64,000 nucleotides of DNA. It comes from Mucilaginibacter sp. PAMB04168. GTDB lineage: Bacteria > Bacteroidota > Bacteroidia > Sphingobacteriales > Sphingobacteriaceae. The notes under the pieces are model-generated. The model did not search any database and was not told the origin of the DNA. It saw nothing but the letters and a program-made list of their open reading frames with translations. This document shows, piece after piece, positions 47,791 through 57,047 of the stretch; the first letter of the stretch is position 1, and every line of letters begins with the position of its first letter. The position numbers and the translations under genes are program-made. The stretch lies in contig NZ_CP155079.2 in NCBI RefSeq assembly GCF_039634365.2, positions 3,410,001 through 3,474,000 on the forward strand, given 5' to 3'.

Positions 47791-49428
47791 TTATAGAGCA
47801 TTTCGCTCAATCCGGAACCAGTCAATGTCCGCGTAGCCTCCCACGCGTACATTTGGTTGACTCACACTAAACAAACCTACCTTGGCCCCAATCCATTTAT
47901 CGGGTTGAGCAGTGAACAATTTGCCAATGTTGTTAAATGTAACGCCATCTTCGCTATAACTAAACTTACAAGTACCCTTATCGTCAACCAATTCGACTCT
48001 AAGAAAAGCTGCTGCTCCACTTATACGTTGCTCTTCAAGAACACTTTCTGGGGTTCCTTCAAGTGCCCGGTCGCATTTTACCTGACTGATTTTATATCCT
48101 TTTTGATCTTTTGAGATTGCCAGATAAGCGTAGTCATTCCCCATAATTAAAATTCCTGCTTTCTTACTTTGCCAAACGTCCCATTCCACTTGAAACTGAA
48201 GTTTGACAGTGGCCGTGAACCGCGGCGCAGGAAACTTTTGGAGAAGCAAGTTAGGCGTATTCCATAAGTTTTGGGCATTAGCTGTTTGGGGATAACAAAA
48301 AAGGCGCAAATAGCCACTGCCAGGAAGTAGTGCACTCCATTGTATCTTAGGATTACTGTGCCATTGCCATTGCAAGCCTATATGGCTGACATTAAATTTA
48401 TCATTTTCAACTGGTGTTTGAACACGGTAACTTCTTCCTACGTTAGGCTTTCTGTAAGTTAGTACCGGCTCACCAGTACCGTCGCCATCTGCATCAAGGC
48501 CCATCACTGGCCAATTGTTCACCCATTTCACCGGCTGCAGATGCACCACCCTGCCGTAAGCGCCTTTATCCTGAAAATGCAGAAACCAGGACTCTCCGGT
48601 TTGTGTGTCCACAAGAGCACCTTGATGAGGACCATTGATCTCAGATTTGCCTTGTGCTAAAACTACTTTTTGTTCATATGGGCCGTAAACGGATTTAGCA
48701 CGTAGTGCCAATTGCCAGCCGGTTGCCACTCCACCGGCCGGAGCAAATATGTAATAATAACCGTTTCTTTTATATAATTTAGGACCTTCAACCGTATGGT
48801 TAAATCCATGGCCATCAAACACATGTCTGCCTTCTGTAACAACCTTGGTGCCCGTTGTATTCATTTCGTAAAGCGTTAACAAGCTATTAACCCCTGCCCT
48901 ACTTCCTGCCCAGCCTACAGCCAGATAAACTTTTCCATCTTCATCCCATAATGGACAAGGATCGATAACTCCCTTCTCAGCTAACACCAAAACTGGCTTA
49001 CTCCACTTAGATAGAGGATTGACTGTTTTAATCATAAATATACCGTAATCAGGATCAGGGTAGTAGATGAAATATTCGCCCTTGTGGTAACGGATAGCTG
49101 GCGCCCAAACACCTTTGCCATGTTGTGGCAATTCATATACAGCATCAGGCTCTTGTTTGTTTAAGGCGTAATTAACGATAGTCCAGTTAACTAAATCACG
49201 AGAATGCAAAATGGGCAATCCAGGCATACAGTTGAAACTAGAAGACACCATATAATAATCATCACCTACACGGATCGCGTCCGGATCCGAGTAGTCAGCG
49301 TGTATAATAGGGTTTTTATAAGTTCCATCACCGTTATCTGCTTTCCATACCTCCGATACTTGCGAATACACGTTAACGCCCGGTAAAAAGCAAAAACAGA
49401 TCAAAAAAGCTTTTTTATAAAATTTCAT
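47791..49428 (-). CDS. GH43 beta-xylosidase/alpha-L-arabinofuranosidase type (GH43_12-like) with C-terminal beta-sandwich
   Basis: 545 residues, signal peptide ending NVYSQ (1-22). The propeller has the GH43 triad: base D48 in ADYSDPDAI, pKa modulator D156 in VIDPCPLWDEDG and acid E214 in TVEGPKLY. A C-terminal concanavalin-like domain (about 350-545; FTATVKLQFQVEWDVWQSKKAGILIMG and VGLFSVSQPNVRVGG) is the typical accessory domain of this branch. It removes terminal pentose (arabinose or xylose) from oligosaccharides. It is quite different from the galactanase-type GH43 at 36917. Member of the GH88-GH97-ROK-permease operon, 110 bases after the permease stop. Confidence 0.92.
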   Translation of the reverse strand: MKFYKKAFLICFCFLPGVNVYSQVSEVWKADNGDGTYKNPIIHADYSDPDAIRVGDDYYMVSSSFNCMPGLPILHSRDLVNWTIVNYALNKQEPDAVYELPQHGKGVWAPAIRYHKGEYFIYYPDPDYGIFMIKTVNPLSKWSKPVLVLAEKGVIDPCPLWDEDGKVYLAVGWAGSRAGVNSLLTLYEMNTTGTKVVTEGRHVFDGHGFNHTVEGPKLYKRNGYYYIFAPAGGVATGWQLALRAKSVYGPYEQKVVLAQGKSEINGPHQGALVDTQTGESWFLHFQDKGAYGRVVHLQPVKWVNNWPVMGLDADGDGTGEPVLTYRKPNVGRSYRVQTPVENDKFNVSHIGLQWQWHSNPKIQWSALLPGSGYLRLFCYPQTANAQNLWNTPNLLLQKFPAPRFTATVKLQFQVEWDVWQSKKAGILIMGNDYAYLAISKDQKGYKISQVKCDRALEGTPESVLEEQRISGAAAFLRVELVDDKGTCKFSYSEDGVTFNNIGKLFTAQPDKWIGAKVGLFSVSQPNVRVGGYADIDWFRIERNAL

Positions 49429-49538
49429 TGCAGCACTTTATTAATAGTTTTAGTGATCTGATTATAAGTTTCTCCTATATATACTTTCTGTTCATCAATG
49501 ATTTTCAAGCCGGTCTTCAAATGGTGCACTGGTAATAA

Positions 49539-50777
49539 TTATTTATGCTTGACTTGATAGAACTTTGCGCCAAACATAAAGATTACTGCGTAACAAACAA
49601 TTGGCAAGTAATAAGCTGTTGCCACATCATGATTAGCAATCAGCCCCATCAGCATCGGGAAAAACGCCCCACCTACTACACCCATAGAGATAAATGAGGA
49701 GGCTTGCTGGGTTTGTTTGCCCAGGTTCTTGATTCCAAGGCTGAATATGGTAGGGAACATGATACTGAAAAAGAAATTAATCATGAAAAGCGCCACATAA
49801 GAAACCCATCCCAATTTCTGAGCAACAATCAGGCACATGAGAATACTTCCCACAGCAAACGCGGCCAACAACTTGTTAGGAGCAATAAACCGCATTAAAA
49901 ATGTGCCTACAGCCCGGCCAATAGCCATCATCGCCATAAAAATGCTCATATAGCCTACGGCTGTGGCATCACTTAAGCCCATTACTTCATGGCCATAGTT
50001 AATAAAAAAAGCCCAAGTGCCGCCCTGAGCCGCAACGTTAAAGAACTGCGCAATAACGGCCCACACAAAATGGCGGTGTTCATACAGCTTCTTCCTGGGT
50101 TCAGTATCAACATTAACAGATTCAGGATCAACATGGGTGCCTTCTGCCGTGTGCGGATCGGTCAATACTGGAATGCGGAGAAAGAAAAAAACGAATGCAA
50201 TTAAAACGATGACACAGCCGATACCGACATACAATGTTTTTACGGAAGATAAATGGTCTTCTTGGCCACCAGAAGCATGAAACAAAAAGTATTCGCCTAT
50301 TTGCGGACCAACAATTGCACCTACTGCATTAAAAAATTGGGAAAGATTTACGCGTTGATCACTGGTACGTTGATCGCCCAAGGCAGCTGCGAAGGGGTGA
50401 GCTACTGTCTCGAGTGTTGCCATACCACAACCCAATACGAACAAGGCAATCCGGAAATAGCCGAAAGAACCAGCATTGGCTGCCGGCACAAACAGAAAGG
50501 TACCAATAGCAAATAGACTTAACCCCAGGATGACTCCAGGTTTATAACCAAATCTCTTTAAAAAATAGCCCGCAGGAATGCTCATAACGAAATAGGCACC
50601 AAATACAGAGAATTGAATTAAGCCAGATTGAGATTTTGACAGCTGAAGTACATTTTGAAAATGTTTATTTAAAACATCACTCATTGAATGTAGCAATCCC
50701 CACATCAAGAATAACGATGTTACAAATATGAAAGTGATAAGATATCTTCTTTCAGTAAAAGTCGCTTTTTGTTCCAT
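49539..50777 (-). CDS. Sugar MFS transporter, FucP-like
   Basis: 412 residues with 12 membrane helices. Opening ITFIFVTSLFLMWGLLHSMSDVLNKHFQ and the GYKPGVILGLSLFAIGTFLF and ATLETVAHPFAAALGD segments are characteristic of the L-fucose/glucose-galactose permease branch. Established members are proton symporters for L-fucose, galactose or glucose. The substrate cannot be read from sequence; a sugar released by the GH97/GH43/GH88 enzymes of the same operon is expected. It starts 14 bases after the ROK kinase stop, linking import with phosphorylation. Confidence 0.93.
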   Translation of the reverse strand: MEQKATFTERRYLITFIFVTSLFLMWGLLHSMSDVLNKHFQNVLQLSKSQSGLIQFSVFGAYFVMSIPAGYFLKRFGYKPGVILGLSLFAIGTFLFVPAANAGSFGYFRIALFVLGCGMATLETVAHPFAAALGDQRTSDQRVNLSQFFNAVGAIVGPQIGEYFLFHASGGQEDHLSSVKTLYVGIGCVIVLIAFVFFFLRIPVLTDPHTAEGTHVDPESVNVDTEPRKKLYEHRHFVWAVIAQFFNVAAQGGTWAFFINYGHEVMGLSDATAVGYMSIFMAMMAIGRAVGTFLMRFIAPNKLLAAFAVGSILMCLIVAQKLGWVSYVALFMINFFFSIMFPTIFSLGIKNLGKQTQQASSFISMGVVGGAFFPMLMGLIANHDVATAYYLPIVCYAVIFMFGAKFYQVKHK

Positions 50778-50791
50778 GCAATGTTAGGTGG

Positions 50792-51694
50792 TTAAGATTT
50801 AGATTGGTTGTGAAGATTATGCTCAAAGGTGAATGCAGCACCAATTAAGGCAGCATCCTCGCCCAAAAGGTCTGTTACAACAAAGTTGGGGTCTATATAT
50901 GGCGCTAATTGTATTTGTAACTCATTCAAAAACAAATGTTTTGATTTTGCAATGTTACCTCCAATCAGCACTTTTTGGGGCTGATGGCTAACTACCTTAT
51001 CCGTTATAAATGCGGCAAAACTTCTGGCAAAAGAAAGAAAGACACTGCTCGCATTACTATCAACGTCGGCAAGTTCGGCTAAGTCCTTTACATTGTTGCA
51101 ACTCACGCCTGCCAAAAGTGAATATGCTTTAAGGAACCAGCGCGTTGAAAAGTAATCATCGGCAATACTGCTACCAAAACACTCGCTTCCCCAATTGGCA
51201 TCAGTTGTGACGCCCGCCATACTCACTGCCGATCCCATTCCCGTCCCCAGCGTAAATCCGATTAAACGGGAGCAATCCTGTCCGGATCCAGCCATTACCT
51301 CGCCATGCACTAACGCTTCCGCGTCATTACGAAACCTGATATTTTCAGGTTCCAGTTTGAGAAGGCTTGCCAGGCCTTCTTTCACATTAATCCCGTAAAG
51401 AAGTTCATACTTATGCAAGCCTTTGATGAAAGAAACACCGGTTTCATAATTGAAAGGGCCTGGCATGGCTAATGCTAAACGCGTGATTTTTTCCGGAAAT
51501 ACCGTCAATACCGCTTTAATAGCATCAGACCATACCGAAAGAATTCTATCTGCCGAATCTTGTGCGTTGACGGGGCGTCTCGTACGGGTATCTTTTACTA
51601 TAGATTTATTAAGCAAATCAATTACAGCAACAGTAATGTGCGATCCGCCTATGTCGGCACTAATAATGAACTTCTCTTCGCTTGGTATCTTCAT
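50792..51694 (-). CDS. ROK-family sugar kinase
   Basis: 300 residues from the ATG at 51694 (a TTG two codons earlier is less likely). The ATP-binding DIGGSHITVAVID opening, GPFNYETG, FRNDAEALVHGE with catalytic-type Asp, and GFTLGTGMGSAV are ROK hallmarks. The zinc-binding CxCGxxGC motif common in ROK proteins is absent (SECFGSS is in its region), which is known in some members. No N-terminal helix-turn-helix, so it is a kinase and not a repressor. It would phosphorylate the hexose imported by the FucP-like permease. It lies 26 bases after the GH97 stop. Confidence 0.9.
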   Translation of the reverse strand: MKIPSEEKFIISADIGGSHITVAVIDLLNKSIVKDTRTRRPVNAQDSADRILSVWSDAIKAVLTVFPEKITRLALAMPGPFNYETGVSFIKGLHKYELLYGINVKEGLASLLKLEPENIRFRNDAEALVHGEVMAGSGQDCSRLIGFTLGTGMGSAVSMAGVTTDANWGSECFGSSIADDYFSTRWFLKAYSLLAGVSCNNVKDLAELADVDSNASSVFLSFARSFAAFITDKVVSHQPQKVLIGGNIAKSKHLFLNELQIQLAPYIDPNFVVTDLLGEDAALIGAAFTFEHNLHNQSKS

Positions 51695-51720
51695 TAACAA
51701 AAAAGTAAAAAAAGCATCGG

Positions 51721-53694
51721 TTATTTTGAGGGTGTCAGGTAAATTGCTTCTCCTCCTGAGGCAAATAAATTAGCTTGTAGAACAGATTTATAATTTACCC
51801 TAACTGTCTGCACCTTGACATGTGTGGTGGTATTTAGCCCCGGATCATCACTGTAAATGGTAGCCGTGTACTGGCTGTCTTTCTTTAAAAAGTCTAATTG
51901 AAGGCTGAGTTTCCTCGCATCGTTATTGGTGATGATGCCAACGTACCAATCATCTCTACTTCTGCGAGCGGTGGCAATATAGTGACCGGGTAAGCCTGCA
52001 ATAACTTTAGTTTCGTCCCAACTGGTAGGAATCTTTTTCCAATAATCAAGTTCAGGTTCACCGTGGTATTGAGACGGCCTGTCGTACCAGAATAATGTTT
52101 GAATAGGACTGTAATACACGGCTGCAAGCGCCAGTTGATGGGCATGAGTTGTTTTAATACGTTTATCAAAGTAACAGATCGTATAATCAGCCGCTCCGGC
52201 TATATATCGCGTAAACGGCAGTACCGTGTTATGTGTAGCGTCGGGCATTTCCTCATTTCCACGAATCCCTTCTGCTGTCATTAGATTGGGCCAGGTACGT
52301 TGCTCTCCGGTAGGGCGCCAATCGTCATGAATATTCACCATGATCTGCTGGTCGGCGGCTTGGTGAATTGCTTTTTCAAGCCAGGTCGTCCAGCGGTGAG
52401 AACCCACCTGTACAAAACCAAATTTCACGCCTTTTACACCCCATTTTTTGTAATAAGTAAATAAGCTATCGCTTTGAGCAAGCAAGGCTTGTTGATTAAC
52501 ATACAGCCAGACACCTATTCCCTTGTTAGATCCATACTGAATAATACCTGGCAGGTCGAAATCAGGAATAGCTACTTTGGTGGCATCCGAGCTGAAACTG
52601 AATGCCGGGCCATACCATTTCCAATCAAATAATATGTACTGTAAACCTTGTTGCGCAGCAAAATCGATGTTCGCTTTAGCCTCAGCTGTAGTCAAATTCA
52701 TTACGCGCATAATTTTTCCGGGTTTAATCCACCCCGGGTTTTGAATCTGATTAGGAGGGTTTAAATTCAGCAGCAAACTATTGTTCTCAATTAACGCCCC
52801 TGGTGAGTTCGCAACCATAATGACTCTCCATGGTGTAGCTACCGGGGAAATCAAAGCTGCCTCGCCTGCCATTGAGGTAACGAGTGTATTAGGCTTATCA
52901 TTACTTAAACGGAACTTGGCCCGTGCATAGTCAACCATCTGCGCTTCTGCGAGACAAGCATAAATGCCGCCCGGCAACTCCAGTGTTAGCGGTCGTTCAC
53001 TTTCACCAGGCCAATTTTTAAGTGGTAGTTTTTGATAAGGCGCTTGCGCCCAATTGGCAAGCCAGGCCATTGTTCCATCTGGTAACGAAAATTCAGTGTT
53101 TTCACTGGTTATGTTATAGTATGTACCTTTCGGATTTTCTGGAAAGCGATAGCGAATAGCGGCTCCTTCATCGTAAGCACGAATTTCAAGATACATTACA
53201 TAGATCGGATTATCATCTTTAACAAACGCTATGGTAGCTGCATTGTAGCAATCTCTGATTTGGGCTTGTTCGCCATAGACCGGCTTCCACAAAGAATCTT
53301 TGCTTGATGTTACAACCCCGGTCACTTTCAGATTTTCAAACCATCTTTGATGAGTATCTACCTGCAGTGCCATTGCCTTTTCAGATAAATTGTTATCCAG
53401 CCGCAAATCCAGTTCGGATTCCTTTATCACCGTCTTTCCATAAAAATCGACTGAATAGTACATCCTTCGGTGCCCTTCATCCCCCGTCTGATGAAAGTCG
53501 ATCTGCAGGTTTCCGTTGGGAGATTTTAATACAGTATGCTGAATGGCCGTAGTTTGTCCTTCGGCCGATGTGCAAATCACACACATCAGTTGTATTATAC
53601 AGGTAACCACTGCTTTGTTTATAGCAATCTTGTTGAATCCCCGACGCGACACTTGTATTAGCCAACATGACAGCAAAGAACGACTTGTCTTCAT
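51721..53694 (-). CDS. GH97 glycoside hydrolase (second of two)
   Basis: 657 residues. An N-terminal extension of about 25 residues precedes a signal-like segment (KAVVTCIIQLMCVICTSAEGQ), so the true start may lie downstream; no internal Met offers a better signal start before it except one inside the hydrophobic core. GH97 features: VLKSPNGNLQIDF, LQYILFDWKWYG (351-362), VKGVKFGFVQVG (420-431), VNIHDDWRPTG (453-463), TAEGIRGNEEM (473-483), and a final GGEAIYLTP. E475 and E481 fit conserved acids. Like its paralogue it has KFGF with Gly at 426. The start follows the GH88 stop by two bases, so translation is coupled. Confidence 0.93.
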   Translation of the reverse strand: MKTSRSLLSCWLIQVSRRGFNKIAINKAVVTCIIQLMCVICTSAEGQTTAIQHTVLKSPNGNLQIDFHQTGDEGHRRMYYSVDFYGKTVIKESELDLRLDNNLSEKAMALQVDTHQRWFENLKVTGVVTSSKDSLWKPVYGEQAQIRDCYNAATIAFVKDDNPIYVMYLEIRAYDEGAAIRYRFPENPKGTYYNITSENTEFSLPDGTMAWLANWAQAPYQKLPLKNWPGESERPLTLELPGGIYACLAEAQMVDYARAKFRLSNDKPNTLVTSMAGEAALISPVATPWRVIMVANSPGALIENNSLLLNLNPPNQIQNPGWIKPGKIMRVMNLTTAEAKANIDFAAQQGLQYILFDWKWYGPAFSFSSDATKVAIPDFDLPGIIQYGSNKGIGVWLYVNQQALLAQSDSLFTYYKKWGVKGVKFGFVQVGSHRWTTWLEKAIHQAADQQIMVNIHDDWRPTGEQRTWPNLMTAEGIRGNEEMPDATHNTVLPFTRYIAGAADYTICYFDKRIKTTHAHQLALAAVYYSPIQTLFWYDRPSQYHGEPELDYWKKIPTSWDETKVIAGLPGHYIATARRSRDDWYVGIITNNDARKLSLQLDFLKKDSQYTATIYSDDPGLNTTTHVKVQTVRVNYKSVLQANLFASGGEAIYLTPSK

Positions 53695-53696
53695 GA

Positions 53697-54920
53697 CTAT
53701 AGATTTTGGTATAAACGCTTACCAACCTGAAGTTTCTTTAACCGGACAAGGGCTTCCAGGTAATAATAATCAGCATAGATTATTGATGCATCAATTTCGG
53801 AGCCATTAGGATGATGCCCGGTAGAATGCAATAGCGCTGCCGAATTTACATCCCTACTTTGATATTGAGCTGATGATAACGCTTTTAGCATTTGCTCAGC
53901 TTTTTGACGGTATAAGCGGGCCTGGCTTTTATCCTTCACAAAGGTTGACAGCTCGAGTAAAGCAGACGCAGTAATTGCTGCGGCTGACGCATCACGAGAC
54001 TCGTTTGGTATATTGGGTGCATTAAAATCCCAATATGGCACCATGTCTTCGGGAAGCTTTGCAAGGTATATACCAGCTACTTTTTGTGCAAAATGCAAAA
54101 ATTGCGGATCTTTAGTTTCCCTGTAACACATCGTGTAACCATATATGGCCCATGCCTGCCCCCTTGCCCACATACTGCTGTCTGAATAACCCTGGTGTGT
54201 AATGCCTTTAATTTTCTTTCCGGTTACTGTATCGTACACTACCACATGATAGGCGCTATAATCTGGACGGAAATGGTTCTTCATAGTTGTCTTTGCATGG
54301 GTAGATGCAATTTCATATAATCTTTTAGGGCCCCCATTTTTAGATGCCCAAAACAGCAGTTCTAAGTTGATCATATTATCGATGATTGTATTATGCGGCC
54401 ACCCCATACGTTTAACATTTTGAGGCCAAGATAATATTGTTCCGATTTTAGGATTAAATAGTGTAGCTAACGAATCTGCTGCCTTAAGTATAACCGCTTT
54501 GTATTCCAGATTTTTGGTTAAACGGTAGCCGTTACCAAAGCTGTTGAACAACTGAAAACCCAAATCATGATCAAATCCGGGCTCACTGGCAATCGGCGTT
54601 AATTGGCGTGTAAATTTATCGGCTTCAGACAGCCATTTTTTATTGTGCGTGCTTTCATATAAATACCAAAGTTCACCGGGCCAAAAGCCACTACACCAAT
54701 CCCGGTAGGTTGTAAATTTCCATTTATTCTGACCATTTTGAATATTTCGGGGCATATTCAACTCAGAATTGTTCGGTATAAGCTTAAGTACTTTATTAGC
54801 CTGGCTGGCGCAGTAATTTATATTGTAGATTGCTGAGAATGGTTGTTGTGCATAGGTATTTGAAACCAAACATAGACAACTTAAAAATAAGACAGCAATG
54901 TGTTTAATAGCCAATTTCAT
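53697..54920 (-). CDS. GH88 unsaturated glucuronyl hydrolase
   Basis: 407 residues from the ATG at 54920. The frame opens 33 codons earlier, but MKLAIKHIAVLFLSCLCLVSNTYAQ is a clear signal peptide, so the internal start is used. The (alpha/alpha)6 barrel has CSGFWPGELWYLYE, D119 in FDHDLGFQLFNSFGNGYRL and D181 in TIIDNMINLELLFWA, which match the two catalytic Asp residues of unsaturated glucuronyl hydrolases. Such enzymes remove the 4,5-unsaturated uronic acid left by a polysaccharide lyase. First gene of the operon; two PF05426 lyases encoded nearby could make its substrate. A LacI-type operator and -7 box lie about 290 bases upstream. Confidence 0.94.
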   Translation of the reverse strand: MKLAIKHIAVLFLSCLCLVSNTYAQQPFSAIYNINYCASQANKVLKLIPNNSELNMPRNIQNGQNKWKFTTYRDWCSGFWPGELWYLYESTHNKKWLSEADKFTRQLTPIASEPGFDHDLGFQLFNSFGNGYRLTKNLEYKAVILKAADSLATLFNPKIGTILSWPQNVKRMGWPHNTIIDNMINLELLFWASKNGGPKRLYEIASTHAKTTMKNHFRPDYSAYHVVVYDTVTGKKIKGITHQGYSDSSMWARGQAWAIYGYTMCYRETKDPQFLHFAQKVAGIYLAKLPEDMVPYWDFNAPNIPNESRDASAAAITASALLELSTFVKDKSQARLYRQKAEQMLKALSSAQYQSRDVNSAALLHSTGHHPNGSEIDASIIYADYYYLEALVRLKKLQVGKRLYQNL

Positions 54921-55204
54921 GGTAATATTCCTTAATCTTCTATTTATAATTTCTAAATGTTTGGCCATGTTAACTACATCATCACGCCTGCCTGCAAACA
55001 TTTTATTATTGAGCAGCAAGCTCCAGTTATCATTACCGAACCGTTGTCTTTATAGATGCGTACTTTAATCTATCTCTGACGGCCCTTTAACGATAAGATA
55101 GCTTACTAACAAGCCATCTTTAAAGCATGGTCCTTAAATCGCGTTGCCAAAAAAACTATAAAGTTCAGTTATCATGAGCCGCAGAATAGAAAGAAGCTCG
55201 CGTT

Positions 55205-55212
55205 CAAAAATA
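55205..55212 (-). promoter_or_regulatory. -7 box TATTTTTG of the GH88 operon
   Basis: Minus-strand match to TAnnTTTG, giving a leader of roughly 285 bases before the ATG at 54920. The LacI-type operator begins three bases upstream of it, exactly as at locus B. Confidence 0.5.
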
Positions 55213-55215
55213 ATT

Positions 55216-55231
55216 ACTAAATCGATTAAGT
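55216..55231. promoter_or_regulatory. LacI-type operator, proximal site of the GH88 operon
   Basis: ACTAAATCGATTAAGT, the best match to the palindromic consensus in the window (only positions 4 and 13 fail to pair). Overlaps the spacer between -7 and -33. Confidence 0.7.
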
Positions 55232-55421
55232 TAATGTCGCAGGTGTGATTTGCTTAAAATTCATTAGCTTCTAAAATCTATTAGGAATCCAGAGCGCGGA
55301 TTTAATTTAATCTGCACTTTTCTTAAAATAAAGTCACTTTAATTGAATTTTTAACAATAGCTATACCCCTTTATCTGTATGTCTTGTTTAAACGTCTACC
55401 AGTATAAGCGGTCAGTAAATT

Positions 55422-55437
55422 ACTAAATCAGTTAAGT
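55422..55437. promoter_or_regulatory. LacI-type operator, distal site of the GH88 operon
   Basis: ACTAAATCAGTTAAGT, differing from the consensus only at the central CG (CA). It lies 206 bases from the proximal site. Confidence 0.55.
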
Positions 55438-55761
55438 GGAGAGCAGGTGATTTTACATTACTTGGCGTGAGTGGAGGAATCAGCGCATTTGTAAACAATG
55501 CAGGTGCACGCTGTAAAAAGCTGGAGAAACAAGATTATGAGTTGGCATACTTCATCATTCAAGCTTCAAAACTATTTCATTGCAAACACACGTTTTTAAG
55601 CATTAAAAAGAATAGCGTTAAACGGGTACAAGTGAATTAAAAGAGCTTAAAACCAGGTAAACGCTGAATACTTAAACACGTTGATTCCATAGTATTTAAA
55701 CAAACAGCACTTATGATGATCTTTACAGATACTAATGAAAGCTCGCTAATTTCCCGATTAT

Positions 55762-56796
55762 TTAAAGCATTACAACTTGCTTGCGAGTTGTAGAATTTCG
55801 AACTATAAGGGAAGTGGCTAATTGGACAACTCTTGGGGCACTCTCACCATCATTGTCCAGTTGTTCCAGAATTAGTTGAACGGTTTGGTCGCAAATAGCT
55901 TGAATAGGTTGGGATATTGCCGTGATTGAAGGTTTGAAAAGGCGGAACAGATTAGCGTCGTCGAAAACGATAATACCTATTTGTTGTGGGATTTTAAGGT
56001 CAAGGTTCAGTATTGCTTCAAGACCATTCTCGGCCAGATAGTTGGTTGCAAAAAATACGGCATCGATATTTGGGTTATTTTTCAAATAATCTTCAATATC
56101 AGCTACTGTCTTTTCTTTTTGTTCATGGTATTTCAATTTCATTACATAGGATTGCCGACCTGCCTCTTTTATACACTCCAGGTATCCCCTTTCGCGTTCT
56201 TTCATCTGCGCTTGGTCAGAAGCCAATGTAATCATTGCAATATGTTGATAATCATTATCCAGAAAATGCTGAATAGCCCGGGTGGTACCTTTAAAATTAT
56301 CAACTAAAACACAACTGCTGTCTACCTCTGCAAGCGGCCTGTCAAAGAATACAACTGGTATCTTGTCATCAATTAGCTCTTGCACTGCCTGTTCAATTCC
56401 TGGCGCCGGAGCAATGATAAATCCGTCCACTTGATGGTTACGGAACACTTGGATAAGATCTTTTGTGACCTCCGTGTTATTCTCCGTGCTACCATAAACG
56501 ATACGATAACCTTTATTCCCTAATATCTCTTCGAAACGCCTGGCAATTGTAGAAAAGAAAGCATCTGAAATATCCTCAATCAATATTCCAATAGTTTTAC
56601 TGCGGCCGGTACGAAGGCCTTGAGCCATTCTGTTAGGTCTATAACCAACTTTCTCAATATGCTTTAAGACCTTTTTTTGCATGGCCTTGCTGATACCGTT
56701 TTCATCTGCCTTACCATTCAAGACAAAAGACACTGTTGTTTTGGATACATTGAGCTGTTCAGCAATATCCTTTATAGATAATTTTTTTTTCATCAT
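55762..56796 (-). CDS. LacI-family transcriptional regulator
   Basis: 344 residues from the ATG at 56796. The N-terminal HTH LSIKDIAEQLNVSKTTVSFVLNGKA is followed by the hinge helix region NRMAQGLRTGRSKTIGILIEDISDAFFS, the standard LacI minor-groove linker, then a periplasmic-binding-protein-like sensor domain (QVDGFIIAPAPG, VFFDRPL, IGIIVFDDANLFRLFKPSITAISQPI). Established role: sugar-responsive repressor or activator. The ligand is unknown. A match to the local operator consensus lies 60 bases before its start, so it probably controls itself, and the same site occurs at locus B, the GH88 operon and the large lyase gene. It is transcribed separately between the operon and the lyase. Confidence 0.95.
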   Translation of the reverse strand: MMKKKLSIKDIAEQLNVSKTTVSFVLNGKADENGISKAMQKKVLKHIEKVGYRPNRMAQGLRTGRSKTIGILIEDISDAFFSTIARRFEEILGNKGYRIVYGSTENNTEVTKDLIQVFRNHQVDGFIIAPAPGIEQAVQELIDDKIPVVFFDRPLAEVDSSCVLVDNFKGTTRAIQHFLDNDYQHIAMITLASDQAQMKERERGYLECIKEAGRQSYVMKLKYHEQKEKTVADIEDYLKNNPNIDAVFFATNYLAENGLEAILNLDLKIPQQIGIIVFDDANLFRLFKPSITAISQPIQAICDQTVQLILEQLDNDGESAPRVVQLATSLIVRNSTTRKQVVML

Positions 56797-56856
56797 CAAC
56801 GTTCAGCAGTCTTGTATTCGAGAGATTTTTAAAACGCAAATTACGAAAAGTGAAAA

Positions 56857-56871
56857 ACTAAATCGATTTTA
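56857..56871. promoter_or_regulatory. LacI-type operator upstream of lacI
   Basis: ACTAAATCGATTTTA, sharing the first ten bases of the consensus, 60 bases upstream of the lacI ATG. Suggests autoregulation. Confidence 0.55.
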
Positions 56872-57047
56872 ATTTACTATTAGAAATACAATCCGTTATT
56901 AGCTTAAATACTAGCATTATCTCTTTTCACCTCGAAAGTGCTACGAGCCAAAAACAGACCGACATTGTGAATAAGGTAAAGAGATAGAACTGCAAGGCAG
57001 TTGAAGTAGTTACGGCTAAACTGTCAAATCAAACTTCTTTATATGAA

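Larger units (their letters stand above)
54921..55761. other. Control region of the GH88 operon
   Basis: About 840 bases between the GH88 start and the lacI stop. It holds a -7 box with an adjacent LacI-type operator (55205-55231) and a second operator (55422-55437). A plus-strand GCTATACCCC run at 55360 resembles part of the locus C C-tract motif. No convincing gene. Confidence 0.6.

Noticed and set aside
50792-51694. ROK protein as a transcriptional repressor
   Set aside because: No N-terminal helix-turn-helix; the sequence starts directly with the ATP-binding DIGGSH motif.
55446-55640. Open stretch containing VNNAG, like a dehydrogenase motif
   Set aside because: No proper start or Rossmann glycine pattern, and the rest does not resemble a dehydrogenase; taken as chance.
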